Shown here piece after piece: positions 29,813 through 38,144 of a DNA stretch of 40,843 nucleotides. A program made the translations under genes and the position numbers. How positions within the stretch are numbered: position 1 is the first letter of the stretch; every line of letters starts with the position of its first letter. Below the pieces are notes generated by a model. That model searched no databases. It saw only the letters and a list, made by a program, of their open reading frames with translations, and was not told the DNA's origin. The stretch is from a virus, in IMG/VR virus record IMGVR_UViG_3300042113_000212, positions 1 through 40,843 of that record. One strand, written 5' to 3'.

Positions 29813-31012
29813 TTAATGTATTAATAAAAATGTAAATCTAACATCTCTTCTTTGGGCGGGTGAATCTGTATCACCAGATGGCATAGTTATGGTATCAAAT
29901 TCTAATGGTTCACCTTCGGTCTTTGGAAGTTCGTCCGTAAATTTCATTCTATCTACGCTTAATTTTCCTCTCAAATCAGCATATTTTGAATTTGGATGTG
30001 TGTTATAAAAATCAACTATTGCTTTTCTTAAACCTTCTCTTGCTTCTGGACTAGCAAATTTGGTTATACCAGTTTTTTCATCTTTTTCAAAACGTCCTGT
30101 TCTTGTTGGAACCAAAAATTGTTTAAATACATCTTTAGGTACAGTTATTTGAGTTTTTGTTTTAGACATATCACCAACTTCATCTCTTTCTTTTTTAGTA
30201 GCACCACTACTAAATGTCATTGTCATTCCTTTTTCCTTACCCAATTTAACATATTTTCCAATTTTAGTATATATATAAGAATTTACATTGTAACCTTTTG
30301 CTTTTAATTGTTTTGTTACATTATCTGCAATATTAAAATAAACCTCACTGAAAAGATCACCCGCATCGTTCCAACGAATTTTCAATTCTTTATTATCTTG
30401 TTGAGCCTCAAAAGCATATCTTTCTGCTTCCATAAATGCTTGTTTTTCATATGTATCTGGGTCACTCATTAACCATTGCAAACGATTAATTAACTTTATA
30501 TTTTTACCATCATTCATTATGTAAAACCCTTGGAGTGCATAACAATTAGCTATACAATCTTGAGCACCTGGACAGGTATTCATAACATAAAAATTTTTAT
30601 TTTCTTCATCCCAAATGACTGCTCTCAATGCAGGTATTCCGGTATTGATAGTCATTTTATCTTCGTCCGTACTATGTAAAGATTTTTCTCCTTTATCAAA
30701 TATAGTTTTTGGTCTTTGTGTTATTTGCTTTTTAAATTGTTCTATATTAGCCCTACCTTCTTCATTGGTTGGTATATTTCCTCTACTAACTCTAGCAAAA
30801 TTTGCATCTGCTGATGGTCTATCTTTTGTTATTTTCAAACGATCCAATTCTGCGTTTAACGCATCAGCAACAGATTCTGGAGTATAACAAACTTTTTTAA
30901 CATCACTAAAACGATCCCAATTTACTTCTAAAACTAATTTTTTATTAAGATTGTTATTTTTTGATATACCATCATATAATTGCTCCAATAATATTTGATC
31001 TTTACTTCTCAT
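29813..31012 (-). CDS. leader-family protein with Gp88-like Cys domain
   Basis: 399 residues. Leader MRSKDQILLEQLYDGISK with Glu10; the second candidate site is LVLE at 26-29. Residues ~120-270 match the phage Gp88 family: NTCPGAQDCIANCYALQGFY (145-164, Cys147, Cys153, Cys157), IRWNDAGDLFSE (212-223) and YIYTKIGK (about 244-251). The three cysteines recall a metal or Fe-S site distantly like radical enzymes. The role of Gp88 is unknown. The C-terminus (PAQRRDVRFTFLLIH) is beta-like. A late octamer lies 9 bases upstream. Confidence 0.75.
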   Translation of the reverse strand: MRSKDQILLEQLYDGISKNNNLNKKLVLEVNWDRFSDVKKVCYTPESVADALNAELDRLKITKDRPSADANFARVSRGNIPTNEEGRANIEQFKKQITQRPKTIFDKGEKSLHSTDEDKMTINTGIPALRAVIWDEENKNFYVMNTCPGAQDCIANCYALQGFYIMNDGKNIKLINRLQWLMSDPDTYEKQAFMEAERYAFEAQQDNKELKIRWNDAGDLFSEVYFNIADNVTKQLKAKGYNVNSYIYTKIGKYVKLGKEKGMTMTFSSGATKKERDEVGDMSKTKTQITVPKDVFKQFLVPTRTGRFEKDEKTGITKFASPEAREGLRKAIVDFYNTHPNSKYADLRGKLSVDRMKFTDELPKTEGEPLEFDTITMPSGDTDSPAQRRDVRFTFLLIH

Positions 31013-31021
31013 ATTTTTTTA

Positions 31022-31029
31022 TATTTATT
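31022..31029 (-). promoter_or_regulatory. late-type octamer AATAAATA
   Basis: Minus strand, 9 bases before ATG 31012, overlapping the stop of 31025-31270. Confidence 0.5.
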
Positions 31030-31270
31030 TTTTTAAATTTAAAATGTCGGTTAATTTTTTATTTAATTTCATAGAATTTGAAACACTTAAATGAATTAAA
31101 ATACCACCAAATGAAAATCGAATAATTGTATCTTCTAAAACTTCACCAGTTTCATCCAAAACTTCTTCAATAGAAAAAGAAGTTGTGACGAAACCTTCTC
31201 CCTTTTTTCTTCTTTTTCGGGTTTCTTCAGACTTTAATCTTTTGTTCCAATTTGTTTTTTTAGGCGACAT
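31025..31270 (-). CDS. small basic protein, unknown
   Basis: 81 residues. N-terminus is strongly basic (NWNKRLKSEETRKRRKKGEG), followed by beta strands (DTIIRFSFGGILIHLSVSN). It could bind nucleic acid. An AATAAGTA octamer is 16 bases upstream. Confidence 0.5.
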   Translation of the reverse strand: MSPKKTNWNKRLKSEETRKRRKKGEGFVTTSFSIEEVLDETGEVLEDTIIRFSFGGILIHLSVSNSMKLNKKLTDILNLKK

Positions 31271-31286
31271 AATTTAATATCATATA

Positions 31287-31294
31287 TACTTATT
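31287..31294 (-). promoter_or_regulatory. late-type octamer AATAAGTA
   Basis: Minus strand, 16 bases before ATG 31270; the longest gap among the minus-strand examples. Confidence 0.4.
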
Positions 31295-31310
31295 TCCGTT
31301 TGATATTAAA

Positions 31311-31967
31311 TTAATTAACCTTATAGAAGTCTTCCCAAACCGACTCACTAAGACCGAAATCAATTAATACTACTGTTGGTACACCTTCTCTAAGAACTTC
31401 ACCATAGGAATTTACCCTCCCGAAGTCACCCGGATACTTCATTCCAAAATTTATAATCATATCCGTGAGTGATGTTAAAAACTCATTGTCGTTTACTTTC
31501 TGGCTAAATTCATCATGTAATTCTTTTAATTGTTCTGGTTTTAAATATTTTCTTCTGGAACTATTATTCAATGTTTCCATTACACGAAGAATATCTTGAA
31601 CTTCATTTAAACTCATTCCAGTTAATTGTTTAAATCTATTTGGTGTTAATTTTTTAGCCAATTCCATTTCAACCCAAAAGTGATCATCATTAGTATTAAA
31701 AATTTTAGCAACTATATCAGACATTCTTTGCAGTCCCCAATCAGATTCTATTGAATTTTGACCAATTCCCTTTTTATTCTTGGCTATCTTTAAAACTTTT
31801 TCTTCATCAACCTTATAAACAACTCTGGCACTACCAGAAGAGATTTTCTGCAATCTTTCATTTGCATATTTTAATTTACCATTATATGATTTAATGTTAT
31901 TAAATTCATCAAAAGAAAAACTTACAGGATAAGCCATTTCTTTTATATATTGTTTAAAAGATTTCAT
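31311..31967 (-). CDS. kinase-like protein with T4-type capsid-targeting N-terminus
   Basis: 218 residues. MKSFKQYIKEM resembles T4 internal-protein targeting sequences (MKTYQEFIAEA), with Glu10 as the expected cleavage point. The body looks like a divergent protein-kinase fold: ISSGSARVVYKV (42-53, glycine loop), VLKIAK (58-63), WVEMELA (98-104), PGDFGRVNSYGE (179-190, catalytic-loop-like Asp181/Asn186) and VLIDFGLSE (200-208, DFG at 203-205). The usual HRD is absent, so activity is uncertain. Last gene of a three-gene coupled operon. Confidence 0.7.
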   Translation of the reverse strand: MKSFKQYIKEMAYPVSFSFDEFNNIKSYNGKLKYANERLQKISSGSARVVYKVDEEKVLKIAKNKKGIGQNSIESDWGLQRMSDIVAKIFNTNDDHFWVEMELAKKLTPNRFKQLTGMSLNEVQDILRVMETLNNSSRRKYLKPEQLKELHDEFSQKVNDNEFLTSLTDMIINFGMKYPGDFGRVNSYGEVLREGVPTVVLIDFGLSESVWEDFYKVN

Positions 31968-33310
31968 ATAGAAGTTTTTGGTTTATTTCTGTTATAAAAA
32001 TAATAATATATTTGTATTATGGGAAACATCTCTCTCAATAATTCATCATGAACATTATCGTTTTCACTATCGGATGTATAACTCAAAATAAGTTTATTTG
32101 AAAGCATATTTATTTCATTTAATTTATCGGTTAAAACTGAATTATTTGAAACAGCATTGAAAAATTTTGATATATCGCTATTTTTATTATTCAATTCTTT
32201 TTTTATTTCTTCTTTATTAAGTTGATTGAAATATAATTTATCTTCAAATATATTCCCTAATGCATCAACTGGTATTTTAACATTTACGGTTGAATTAAAA
32301 AATATTTTACGACTTCTTATTTGTGAACTATATGATATACTCGTAAAAGTGTCAGGTATTGTTGCTCTTCTTAAAAATGCTTTAAATTTATCGGTTGTTT
32401 CTCTACTTTTATCGACAAATTCATTTTCTCTATCTTCTAATTGTTCATCTTCATTTCTATCCAAATTTGGGTATTCGGAATAATCCATGTTATATAAACC
32501 TTTTAGATAAACAAATCCACTTTTATTTTTTACTTTTGAATTGAAATTTTTAGTAGTCCAATCAGTAGCAAAGTTTTTAAATTTTTCTATTTTTGCGCCA
32601 TATTTATTTGGTCCAACTGCATATGCCAACTCTTGTTCTTTATTAATCATCGGTCTTAATAAGATTCTAGATAATGGTTTTTTTAATGCTATCTTACCAT
32701 TTTCTCTCAATTCAGATTTAGGAACCAAATATATTACAATAGAACCCTGTGAAACATCTGCTTTTAATTTACAGTTCATTTCTCCTCCTTCCAAATCCAT
32801 ACAAGATGTCCAACTTCTATCAGTGGATATTCCGTATATATCATAAGGATGACGAGAAACAACAACAACCATTTCGTTTGATGTCACATTTTTTATTGGA
32901 TCTGCTTTATATAATTCCACTTCTTCGGTGGTTTTTACAGTTCCTCCCTTTTTTGTTATCAATTCTTTTTCTTGTCCAAATTCGGTTAATAACTTTCCAA
33001 TCTTATATACATTTTTATCATTCTTTTTATAGCATATACCTGTTATATAATCGGAAATGTTTTTAATATAAAAATTATAATTCCCCAAAAATTCATTTAT
33101 TTTATAAAATGTGCTGGTTGGATCATCTTTGAGTTTAGAATAATCCTTTTCTATATCAAAATCAAAATCATATATAAGTCTATCATTCTTACCAAAAACA
33201 TCATTTATTTGTTTTTTTATATATGCCCCGCTTTTTTTTCGGGTCATTTTCTTTTCTTTAGCAATAGAAAGAGAAATAGCTTCTAGAAAATATTTTTTAA
33301 AACAAATCAT
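31964..33310 (-). CDS. targeting-sequence protein with STxRxWTSCM domain
   Basis: 448 residues from ATG 33310, overlapping the upstream stop as ATGA; a longer frame from 33337 lies inside that gene. MICFKKYFLEAIS fits the T4-type targeting pattern. Residues ~145-260 contain RHPYDIYGISTDRSWTSCMD (153-172), GSIVIYLVPKSEL and KPLSRILLRPM. The same invariant W-x-x-C-M layout occurs in phage hypothetical proteins and resembles the PcfJ-type core (C in a ST/S context, then a strand). Function unknown. Confidence 0.65.
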   Translation of the reverse strand: MICFKKYFLEAISLSIAKEKKMTRKKSGAYIKKQINDVFGKNDRLIYDFDFDIEKDYSKLKDDPTSTFYKINEFLGNYNFYIKNISDYITGICYKKNDKNVYKIGKLLTEFGQEKELITKKGGTVKTTEEVELYKADPIKNVTSNEMVVVVSRHPYDIYGISTDRSWTSCMDLEGGEMNCKLKADVSQGSIVIYLVPKSELRENGKIALKKPLSRILLRPMINKEQELAYAVGPNKYGAKIEKFKNFATDWTTKNFNSKVKNKSGFVYLKGLYNMDYSEYPNLDRNEDEQLEDRENEFVDKSRETTDKFKAFLRRATIPDTFTSISYSSQIRSRKIFFNSTVNVKIPVDALGNIFEDKLYFNQLNKEEIKKELNNKNSDISKFFNAVSNNSVLTDKLNEINMLSNKLILSYTSDSENDNVHDELLREMFPIIQIYYYFYNRNKPKTSI

Positions 33311-33429
33311 TTTTTCTTTTTCTTTTTTGGTACACAATTAGGAACCATCTTTTTTCCCTTTTTCTTCATTCCAACTTGTTTGTAGTTTTTCCAACATGCT
33401 TCGGTAAAAAATTTTTTAAATGTTTTCAT
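33307..33429 (-). CDS. 40-residue basic protein with capsid-targeting N-terminus
   Basis: MKTFKKFFTEA at residues 1-11 is the best match in the window to T4 internal-protein targeting sequences. After it come WKNYKQVGMKKKGKKMVPNC (13-32) and a poly-Lys end. The GMKxKGxKxVPNCVP motif recurs at the ends of structural and hypothetical proteins of T4-type marine phages. It may be a tiny DNA-binding internal protein. ATGA overlap with the next gene; octamer AATAAATA 2 bases upstream of ATG. Confidence 0.7.
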   Translation of the reverse strand: MKTFKKFFTEACWKNYKQVGMKKKGKKMVPNCVPKKKKKK

Positions 33430-33431
33430 AA

Positions 33432-33439
33432 TATTTATT
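33432..33439 (-). promoter_or_regulatory. late-type octamer AATAAATA
   Basis: Minus strand, 2 bases before ATG 33429; it heads the three-gene operon of T4-type targeting proteins. Confidence 0.5.
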
Positions 33440-33448
33440 TATTCTAAA

Positions 33449-33844
33449 TTATTCAGAACTCCATATACTATGATAATCTTCGCTGTACTCGTCATCAAAA
33501 TATATATTTGACATTTTGTTTTCTATAGCCAAATTTTTTAATTCTCTTACTTGTTTTTGATTAGGTTTCATCTTATTATTATGACAATATAATTCGCTTC
33601 CAATATATGTCAATCTCATCCAACCTTTTATAAAAAGTAAATCATATACCTGATTTGCAAACATCATATCTTTTGTCGGCATATTGTATCTATCGTGTAA
33701 AATTTTTTTGCCAGATGCAAAATGACCCTCTCCTTTATTTGAAAATATTTCCCCTGATGGATTCATCCATGCATACAAAGAACCAGATTCATTTAGAATA
33801 TCTAAATAAAGATTTTCCAGTAGTATTTGATCTTTGTTTTTCAT
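33449..33844 (-). CDS. leader-family protein, unknown body
   Basis: 131 residues. Leader MKNKDQILLENLYLDILNE with Glu10 and LNE at 17-19. The body has AWMNPSGEIFSNKGEGHFAS and KGWMRLTYIGSELYCHNN, a W-x-P-x-G...GWxR pattern that recurs in small phage proteins. Last of four leader-family genes read one after another from 37592, 1-4 bases apart or overlapping. Confidence 0.7.
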   Translation of the reverse strand: MKNKDQILLENLYLDILNESGSLYAWMNPSGEIFSNKGEGHFASGKKILHDRYNMPTKDMMFANQVYDLLFIKGWMRLTYIGSELYCHNNKMKPNQKQVRELKNLAIENKMSNIYFDDEYSEDYHSIWSSE

Positions 33845-33845
33845 A

Positions 33846-34367
33846 TTAGAATTCTCTCATATTCCCTTCTTCATCAAAAATATTTTCATAATCCAAATAC
33901 ATACCTCCTATATGAAATGAGCTTGGAAGTATATTATGTTCTTCATTTTTTTTCCAATTATATCCACCCCCCGTTTCGTAAGCATGGGGAGGAAGACCAA
34001 TTTCAATTACTTCTTTTATTTTATGATTAACAACATAAAAATCCGTATGACATTCATATTCCTTATACATTGTAAATGATTCCCAATCAATCAAATCGCT
34101 TGGTCTTAATTGATCATATTTGGATGCCATTGCATCTGCAACTCGATCACATATTCCCCCATAACCATATTCGTGTGAATATCCCTCCTCATCCTGTTCC
34201 CAATTATTATATACTTCTTCTGCCGCATCTGCAAGTTGAGGGAGAATTGATTTTAAAAAATTATTTATTCTTTTATAACTTTCTTCTGCCATTTTATCGT
34301 CATCCTCAGATTCAGAATACATTTCAGAATATAATTTTTCCAATAATATTTGGTCTTTGTTTCTCAT
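33846..34367 (-). CDS. leader-family protein, Cys/His-containing body
   Basis: 173 residues. Leader MRNKDQILLEKLYSEMYSE. The body includes YGYGGICDRVADAMASKYD (Cys at about 78 opening a helix), then ECHTDFYVVNHKIKEVIEIG and LPPHAYETGGGYNWKK. A Cys at the start of a helix followed by a His before a strand resembles papain-like/transglutaminase-like folds, but the spacing is not convincing enough to call an enzyme. ATGA overlap with the upstream gene. Confidence 0.65.
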   Translation of the reverse strand: MRNKDQILLEKLYSEMYSESEDDDKMAEESYKRINNFLKSILPQLADAAEEVYNNWEQDEEGYSHEYGYGGICDRVADAMASKYDQLRPSDLIDWESFTMYKEYECHTDFYVVNHKIKEVIEIGLPPHAYETGGGYNWKKNEEHNILPSSFHIGGMYLDYENIFDEEGNMREF

Positions 34368-36691
34368 TTTAATTTTGCTTTTTTTAGTTTTGTATAATAC
34401 TTAGGATTTTCTGCGAGATGATCCATTGCAATTCTTTTGGCTTTTTTCATGTTTACTCCATGTTCTGTTTCAACTTTCTTCCCCATCTTTATTTGTTTCT
34501 TAATAGTGGAAACTGGAACCTTGTCTTTCTTTGCAATATCTTCCACATCCATTCCAGCAGACATTCTTTTATATTTTTCTAAAAAGTATTGTTCAAAATT
34601 CATTTCCATCTGACCACCAATGTTATCATAAAGAAACTTTCTTACTAAATTTTTATCATAAGGAGAAAAAATAAAATTTGAATCTAGTTCTAGATCATTT
34701 TTCACGATATATTTTATCTTTGGTATGATAATACTTTTTATAAATGAAAATTCATCATTTGTAATTTCATTGTCTTTATTAGACTTAATAATTTTTTCAA
34801 ATTTATCTTTATCATCTTCATCTAGATTTCTAGTTATGTCAAAATTCCAAATCGAAACCACTGATATTTTTTTATTACCATCTTTAGGATAAAGATCTAA
34901 TGACGCATGCGAAATATCTTCTTTTTTAAACCTATTTAAAATATCAAGAATATCTTCTTCTTTAAAAGAAACATCATTAAAATTTAACTTTTTCGCACTT
35001 TCAACATTTGGTATTAATATTGAATCGCAAAATTTTTTAAATTTATCAATCAATTCATTATATTTTGAAACTAACAAATCCAAAGATGATTTTATTTTTT
35101 TATAATCGTATGAATTTTTTTCATCATATTCTAAATTTAATATTGCGTAAATTTTATCACTACTTCGGTCGCCAGTAATACTAAAAACATCTGGAATATC
35201 TAAATAATTAAAAAGAAAATATTTAAAAAAATCAATTGTATATTGAATATATGGATAATGTAGTTTTTCATCTTCGTTCAAATCTCTATGTCTCGTATAT
35301 CCTAATGCAAAATAAGAATGGTTTAATATTTTTTGAAATTTTATTAATGGGTTTTCAAAAGAAGGAAATGTCACCGATGCATCATTGTCTAGATTATAAT
35401 TAATCGTTAATTTATCTCCATATTCTTCTTTTATTCCAGAAAATAAACTTTCATATTCGTCACTTATCCATCCTTCTTTAGTTATTGCAAGTTTAAATTT
35501 TTTTATAAATTCTTCTCTATCAAAATTTTTATTTAAATTAAAAACATCTTCACATTTTCTATAAAACGCATCTAGTCCTTCGTCATTAAAACCAAACTGA
35601 TTGTCTGAAGTTTTTGAATCACAATTTATGAAAAACGATTCACTATTTTCAGAAGTAGATATTTGTATCTCATCTGGATAAATATCAAACCGATTAAACA
35701 TATTTATTAGGTGTTCTGCATCACTATAACTACCTTGATTTTCTTCTATAATAGATTTTATATTAGGAATATCTGAAAATTCATTATAATTTAATTTTAA
35801 ACCAAAATCTTCATTTATATATACACCTTCATCATAATCATTTAAAAAAATAGAATAAATTGGAAATTCATATTCATTGAGTATTTTTTCAAATTGTGCA
35901 AATGAAACATTATTGTCAGATATTTTTTCTAATATATCTCGACTGTTTGGTATTTCTTCTGAATGTTGTCTAACATATTGTTCAAAATCTACGTTTGTAA
36001 AATCGTGTGTTGAATCATACTCGGTTTTAAAAATGAAACAATTTTTAGTTATCAATATATCCGCTATATATTTGTAATATTCTTGTTTTGGTTTTGAATT
36101 TTTTTTACCTTTACATTGATACCAAACACCATCATCTGGACTTATTGCCATAGTTATAAAAGGTTCTATGGTTTGTGTTTCTTTGAAATATTTTCTTAAT
36201 GAATATAAAGTATCTGCTTTACCAGTACGTCCACAATGTCCCATAGCATCACTTTCTTCACAATTGTTTGTACTTTCCAAATCAACCCAATAAAAACCAT
36301 CTTTATATTGTTTTATAATTTTATTTTTTTCATTACCTTCCAAAGTATTAGTTTGTAAGTTTTCATGATACTTTGTTTGCGCTTCAACTGCTTGATCCCA
36401 ATTAAATTGTTTTAAATTTATATTGGGTACATTTCTAACCCAATCCATAATACCAGTCATATTTGTTTCCAAGTTCGTACGAATCCAATTTATTTTATTC
36501 GTTGATGTTTGGAATCCTTTCATGTTTTTAATTTTATCCGCAAACCAAAGTGAATATTTGTCATTAAAATTATGAAGATAATCAGCAATATCTTGGGGTA
36601 TACCAAAAGATAACATCTTTTGTCGATGGTCTTTTTCTAAAAGTAAATTATTATATATAGATTCAAGTAATATTTGGTCTTTGTCACGCAT
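34364..36691 (-). CDS. large leader-family protein, PcfJ-like core and DUF5661-like end
   Basis: 775 residues from ATG 36691 (MRDKDQILLESIYNNLLLE); an ORF extension to 36841 lies inside the upstream gene. Residues ~130-215 have a PcfJ-like core: FYWVDLES, SDAMGHCGRTGKADTLYSLR (147-166), PFITMAIS and WYQCKGKKNSKPKQEYYKYI. The central ~480 residues are acidic, Asp/Glu/Asn/Lys-rich and unrecognised. The last ~60 residues hold DVEDIAKKDKVPVSTIKKQI and EHGVNMKKAKRIAMDHLAEN, similar to the DUF5661 family found at phage protein ends. Largest protein of the proposed cargo set. Confidence 0.7.
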   Translation of the reverse strand: MRDKDQILLESIYNNLLLEKDHRQKMLSFGIPQDIADYLHNFNDKYSLWFADKIKNMKGFQTSTNKINWIRTNLETNMTGIMDWVRNVPNINLKQFNWDQAVEAQTKYHENLQTNTLEGNEKNKIIKQYKDGFYWVDLESTNNCEESDAMGHCGRTGKADTLYSLRKYFKETQTIEPFITMAISPDDGVWYQCKGKKNSKPKQEYYKYIADILITKNCFIFKTEYDSTHDFTNVDFEQYVRQHSEEIPNSRDILEKISDNNVSFAQFEKILNEYEFPIYSIFLNDYDEGVYINEDFGLKLNYNEFSDIPNIKSIIEENQGSYSDAEHLINMFNRFDIYPDEIQISTSENSESFFINCDSKTSDNQFGFNDEGLDAFYRKCEDVFNLNKNFDREEFIKKFKLAITKEGWISDEYESLFSGIKEEYGDKLTINYNLDNDASVTFPSFENPLIKFQKILNHSYFALGYTRHRDLNEDEKLHYPYIQYTIDFFKYFLFNYLDIPDVFSITGDRSSDKIYAILNLEYDEKNSYDYKKIKSSLDLLVSKYNELIDKFKKFCDSILIPNVESAKKLNFNDVSFKEEDILDILNRFKKEDISHASLDLYPKDGNKKISVVSIWNFDITRNLDEDDKDKFEKIIKSNKDNEITNDEFSFIKSIIIPKIKYIVKNDLELDSNFIFSPYDKNLVRKFLYDNIGGQMEMNFEQYFLEKYKRMSAGMDVEDIAKKDKVPVSTIKKQIKMGKKVETEHGVNMKKAKRIAMDHLAENPKYYTKLKKAKLK

Positions 36692-36695
36692 TATA

Positions 36696-37592
36696 TTATT
36701 TATTTGATATATCTGTCCAATATGACATTCTATCTTCTTTAGTTGCTGATTTTCCGGCTTTTTGATATCTTTCTTCTTGTTGAAGAATACCAGAAACATC
36801 CAACATTCTACTATGAGTACTTTTTTCTGAAGGAGTTTCAACCGCAGATATAAACTTTAAGTTTGGATTTATTTTTTTATTAAAATCATAGAAATTTTTA
36901 ATAACATTACCTAATATTCCTATACACTCATTAAATGCTTTCTGATCAAAAGGATAAGCAAGACTAGATTGTTTACCCATTTGATTTAACCAGAATTTTG
37001 TTGGAACTTGACCTTGGCTAGTAAAAAGACCCGGATTGTCATAAAGAGGGAAATCATTCCAATGATCCTCTGGAACAATCCCCAGAGGTTCCGATATAGT
37101 AACCCAATATATTTTACTATTCTGTCCTCTTAACATATTATAACACTGATAATCTTTAGATTTTGTTGTTTCTCCCCATCTTTTACTAGCAGCACATGAA
37201 ACAAATATAACTTTGTCTTTCCCTTCTGGTATTTTAAATTTTTGAACCATAGAAAACCAATCTGTTATAATTGGATTGTTTAAAAGTTTTAATGTTTCGC
37301 CCGGTGTATAAGCACACAAATTCGGATTAGTTTGTGGAGTTTCTTTAAGTCTAGTTCTTAAATGAAAATCTCTTATAACTATCCAATCATCTTCACTCAT
37401 ATAATTTTTAGCCGACTTTCCACCTTTGGCTGTTCCGAGTTGTGATCTTTCAACATCAGAAAGTTTAGCTAAAATATTTTTTTTCTCTTCTTCACTAAAA
37501 TCCCCAATAGATCGTAGAGGCACTTGTGCTTTCTCACTTAAAAGAATGCTTTCGTAAATATTTTCTAATAATATTTGGTCTTTGTTTTTCAT
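36696..37592 (-). CDS. leader-family protein with ArcS/DUF5591-like domain
   Basis: 298 residues. Leader MKNKDQILLENIYESILLSE, Glu10 and LSE at 18-20. Residues ~125-200 have VIFVSCAASKRWGETTKSKD (128-147), YNMLRG and WVTISEPLGIVPEDHWNDFP (163-182), then DNPG. In archaeosine synthase and DUF5591 proteins the corresponding order is CSxxKPYSxS, then ISxPLGxVPRELE, then YDxP. It may therefore act on a 7-deazaguanine base in tRNA or DNA. This is a motif-level inference; the active Lys of the PCSxxKPYS signature is retained as Lys137. First gene of a four-gene leader operon. Confidence 0.65.
   Translation of the reverse strand: MKNKDQILLENIYESILLSEKAQVPLRSIGDFSEEEKKNILAKLSDVERSQLGTAKGGKSAKNYMSEDDWIVIRDFHLRTRLKETPQTNPNLCAYTPGETLKLLNNPIITDWFSMVQKFKIPEGKDKVIFVSCAASKRWGETTKSKDYQCYNMLRGQNSKIYWVTISEPLGIVPEDHWNDFPLYDNPGLFTSQGQVPTKFWLNQMGKQSSLAYPFDQKAFNECIGILGNVIKNFYDFNKKINPNLKFISAVETPSEKSTHSRMLDVSGILQQEERYQKAGKSATKEDRMSYWTDISNK
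36697..36704 (-). promoter_or_regulatory. late-type octamer AATAAATA
   Basis: Minus strand, 5 bases before ATG 36691, inside the last codons of the upstream leader gene; an internal late promoter for the 775-residue protein. Confidence 0.5.
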
Positions 37593-37605
37593 TCTATTAT
37601 TTTAA

Positions 37606-37613
37606 TATTTATG
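37606..37613 (-). promoter_or_regulatory. late-type octamer CATAAATA
   Basis: Minus strand, 13 bases before ATG 37592; heads the four-gene leader operon. Confidence 0.5.
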
Positions 37614-37649
37614 CTTGACGAGAAAGTTTTCATGGATTAATCTGGACGT

Positions 37650-38144
37650 ATGAATATCTTCATTCTTGATAAAGACCCAATTAAAGCTGCTCAACAAAAT
37701 TGTGATAAACACGTTATAAAAATGGTTGTTGAACTATACCAGCAAATGGGGAGTGCTGTTATCAGACATGGCGCATTACCAGAAGATATGCCTCTAACCG
37801 CAAAAGGAACACCATTAAAGGGTGGACATAAAAATCATCCATGTACTCGTTGGGTGGGAGATACAAAATCTAATTATGAATGGGCGGCTATACATGCATT
37901 AGAACTATGCAATCAATATACATATAGATATGGTAAAATTCATAGTTGCCAAAAAGGAATTGAACATCTTTGTAAAATGATAGATCTCATTCCAGAAGGA
38001 GAATTAACACCCCATGCCCTTGCAATGCCAGAAGAATACAAAGACGCTGATCCAGTCAAGGCATATCGAACCTATTATATCAAGGACAAAAAAGAATTTT
38101 CCAAGTGGAAAATGGGAAATACTCCCGATTGGTTTATTGTTTAA
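37650..38144 (+). CDS. conserved phage protein (CDKHVxKM family)
   Basis: 164 residues. Starts MNIFILDKDPIKAAQQNCDK then HVIKMVVELYQQMG, followed by KNHPCTRWVGDTKSNYEWAA, ELCNQYTYRYGKIH and a C-terminal DPVKAYRTYYIKDK ... PDWF. This is a frequent phage protein with invariant Cys-Asp-Lys-His and NHP-C-x-W; I do not know a proven activity. It has neither leader nor a clear octamer. The 3' end overlaps the convergent gene by 11 bases. Confidence 0.7.
   Translation: MNIFILDKDPIKAAQQNCDKHVIKMVVELYQQMGSAVIRHGALPEDMPLTAKGTPLKGGHKNHPCTRWVGDTKSNYEWAAIHALELCNQYTYRYGKIHSCQKGIEHLCKMIDLIPEGELTPHALAMPEEYKDADPVKAYRTYYIKDKKEFSKWKMGNTPDWFIV

Noticed and set aside
33827-34372. Plus-strand hydrophobic frames opposite the leader operon
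   Set aside because: Antisense shadows of genes with clear leaders and coupled starts.
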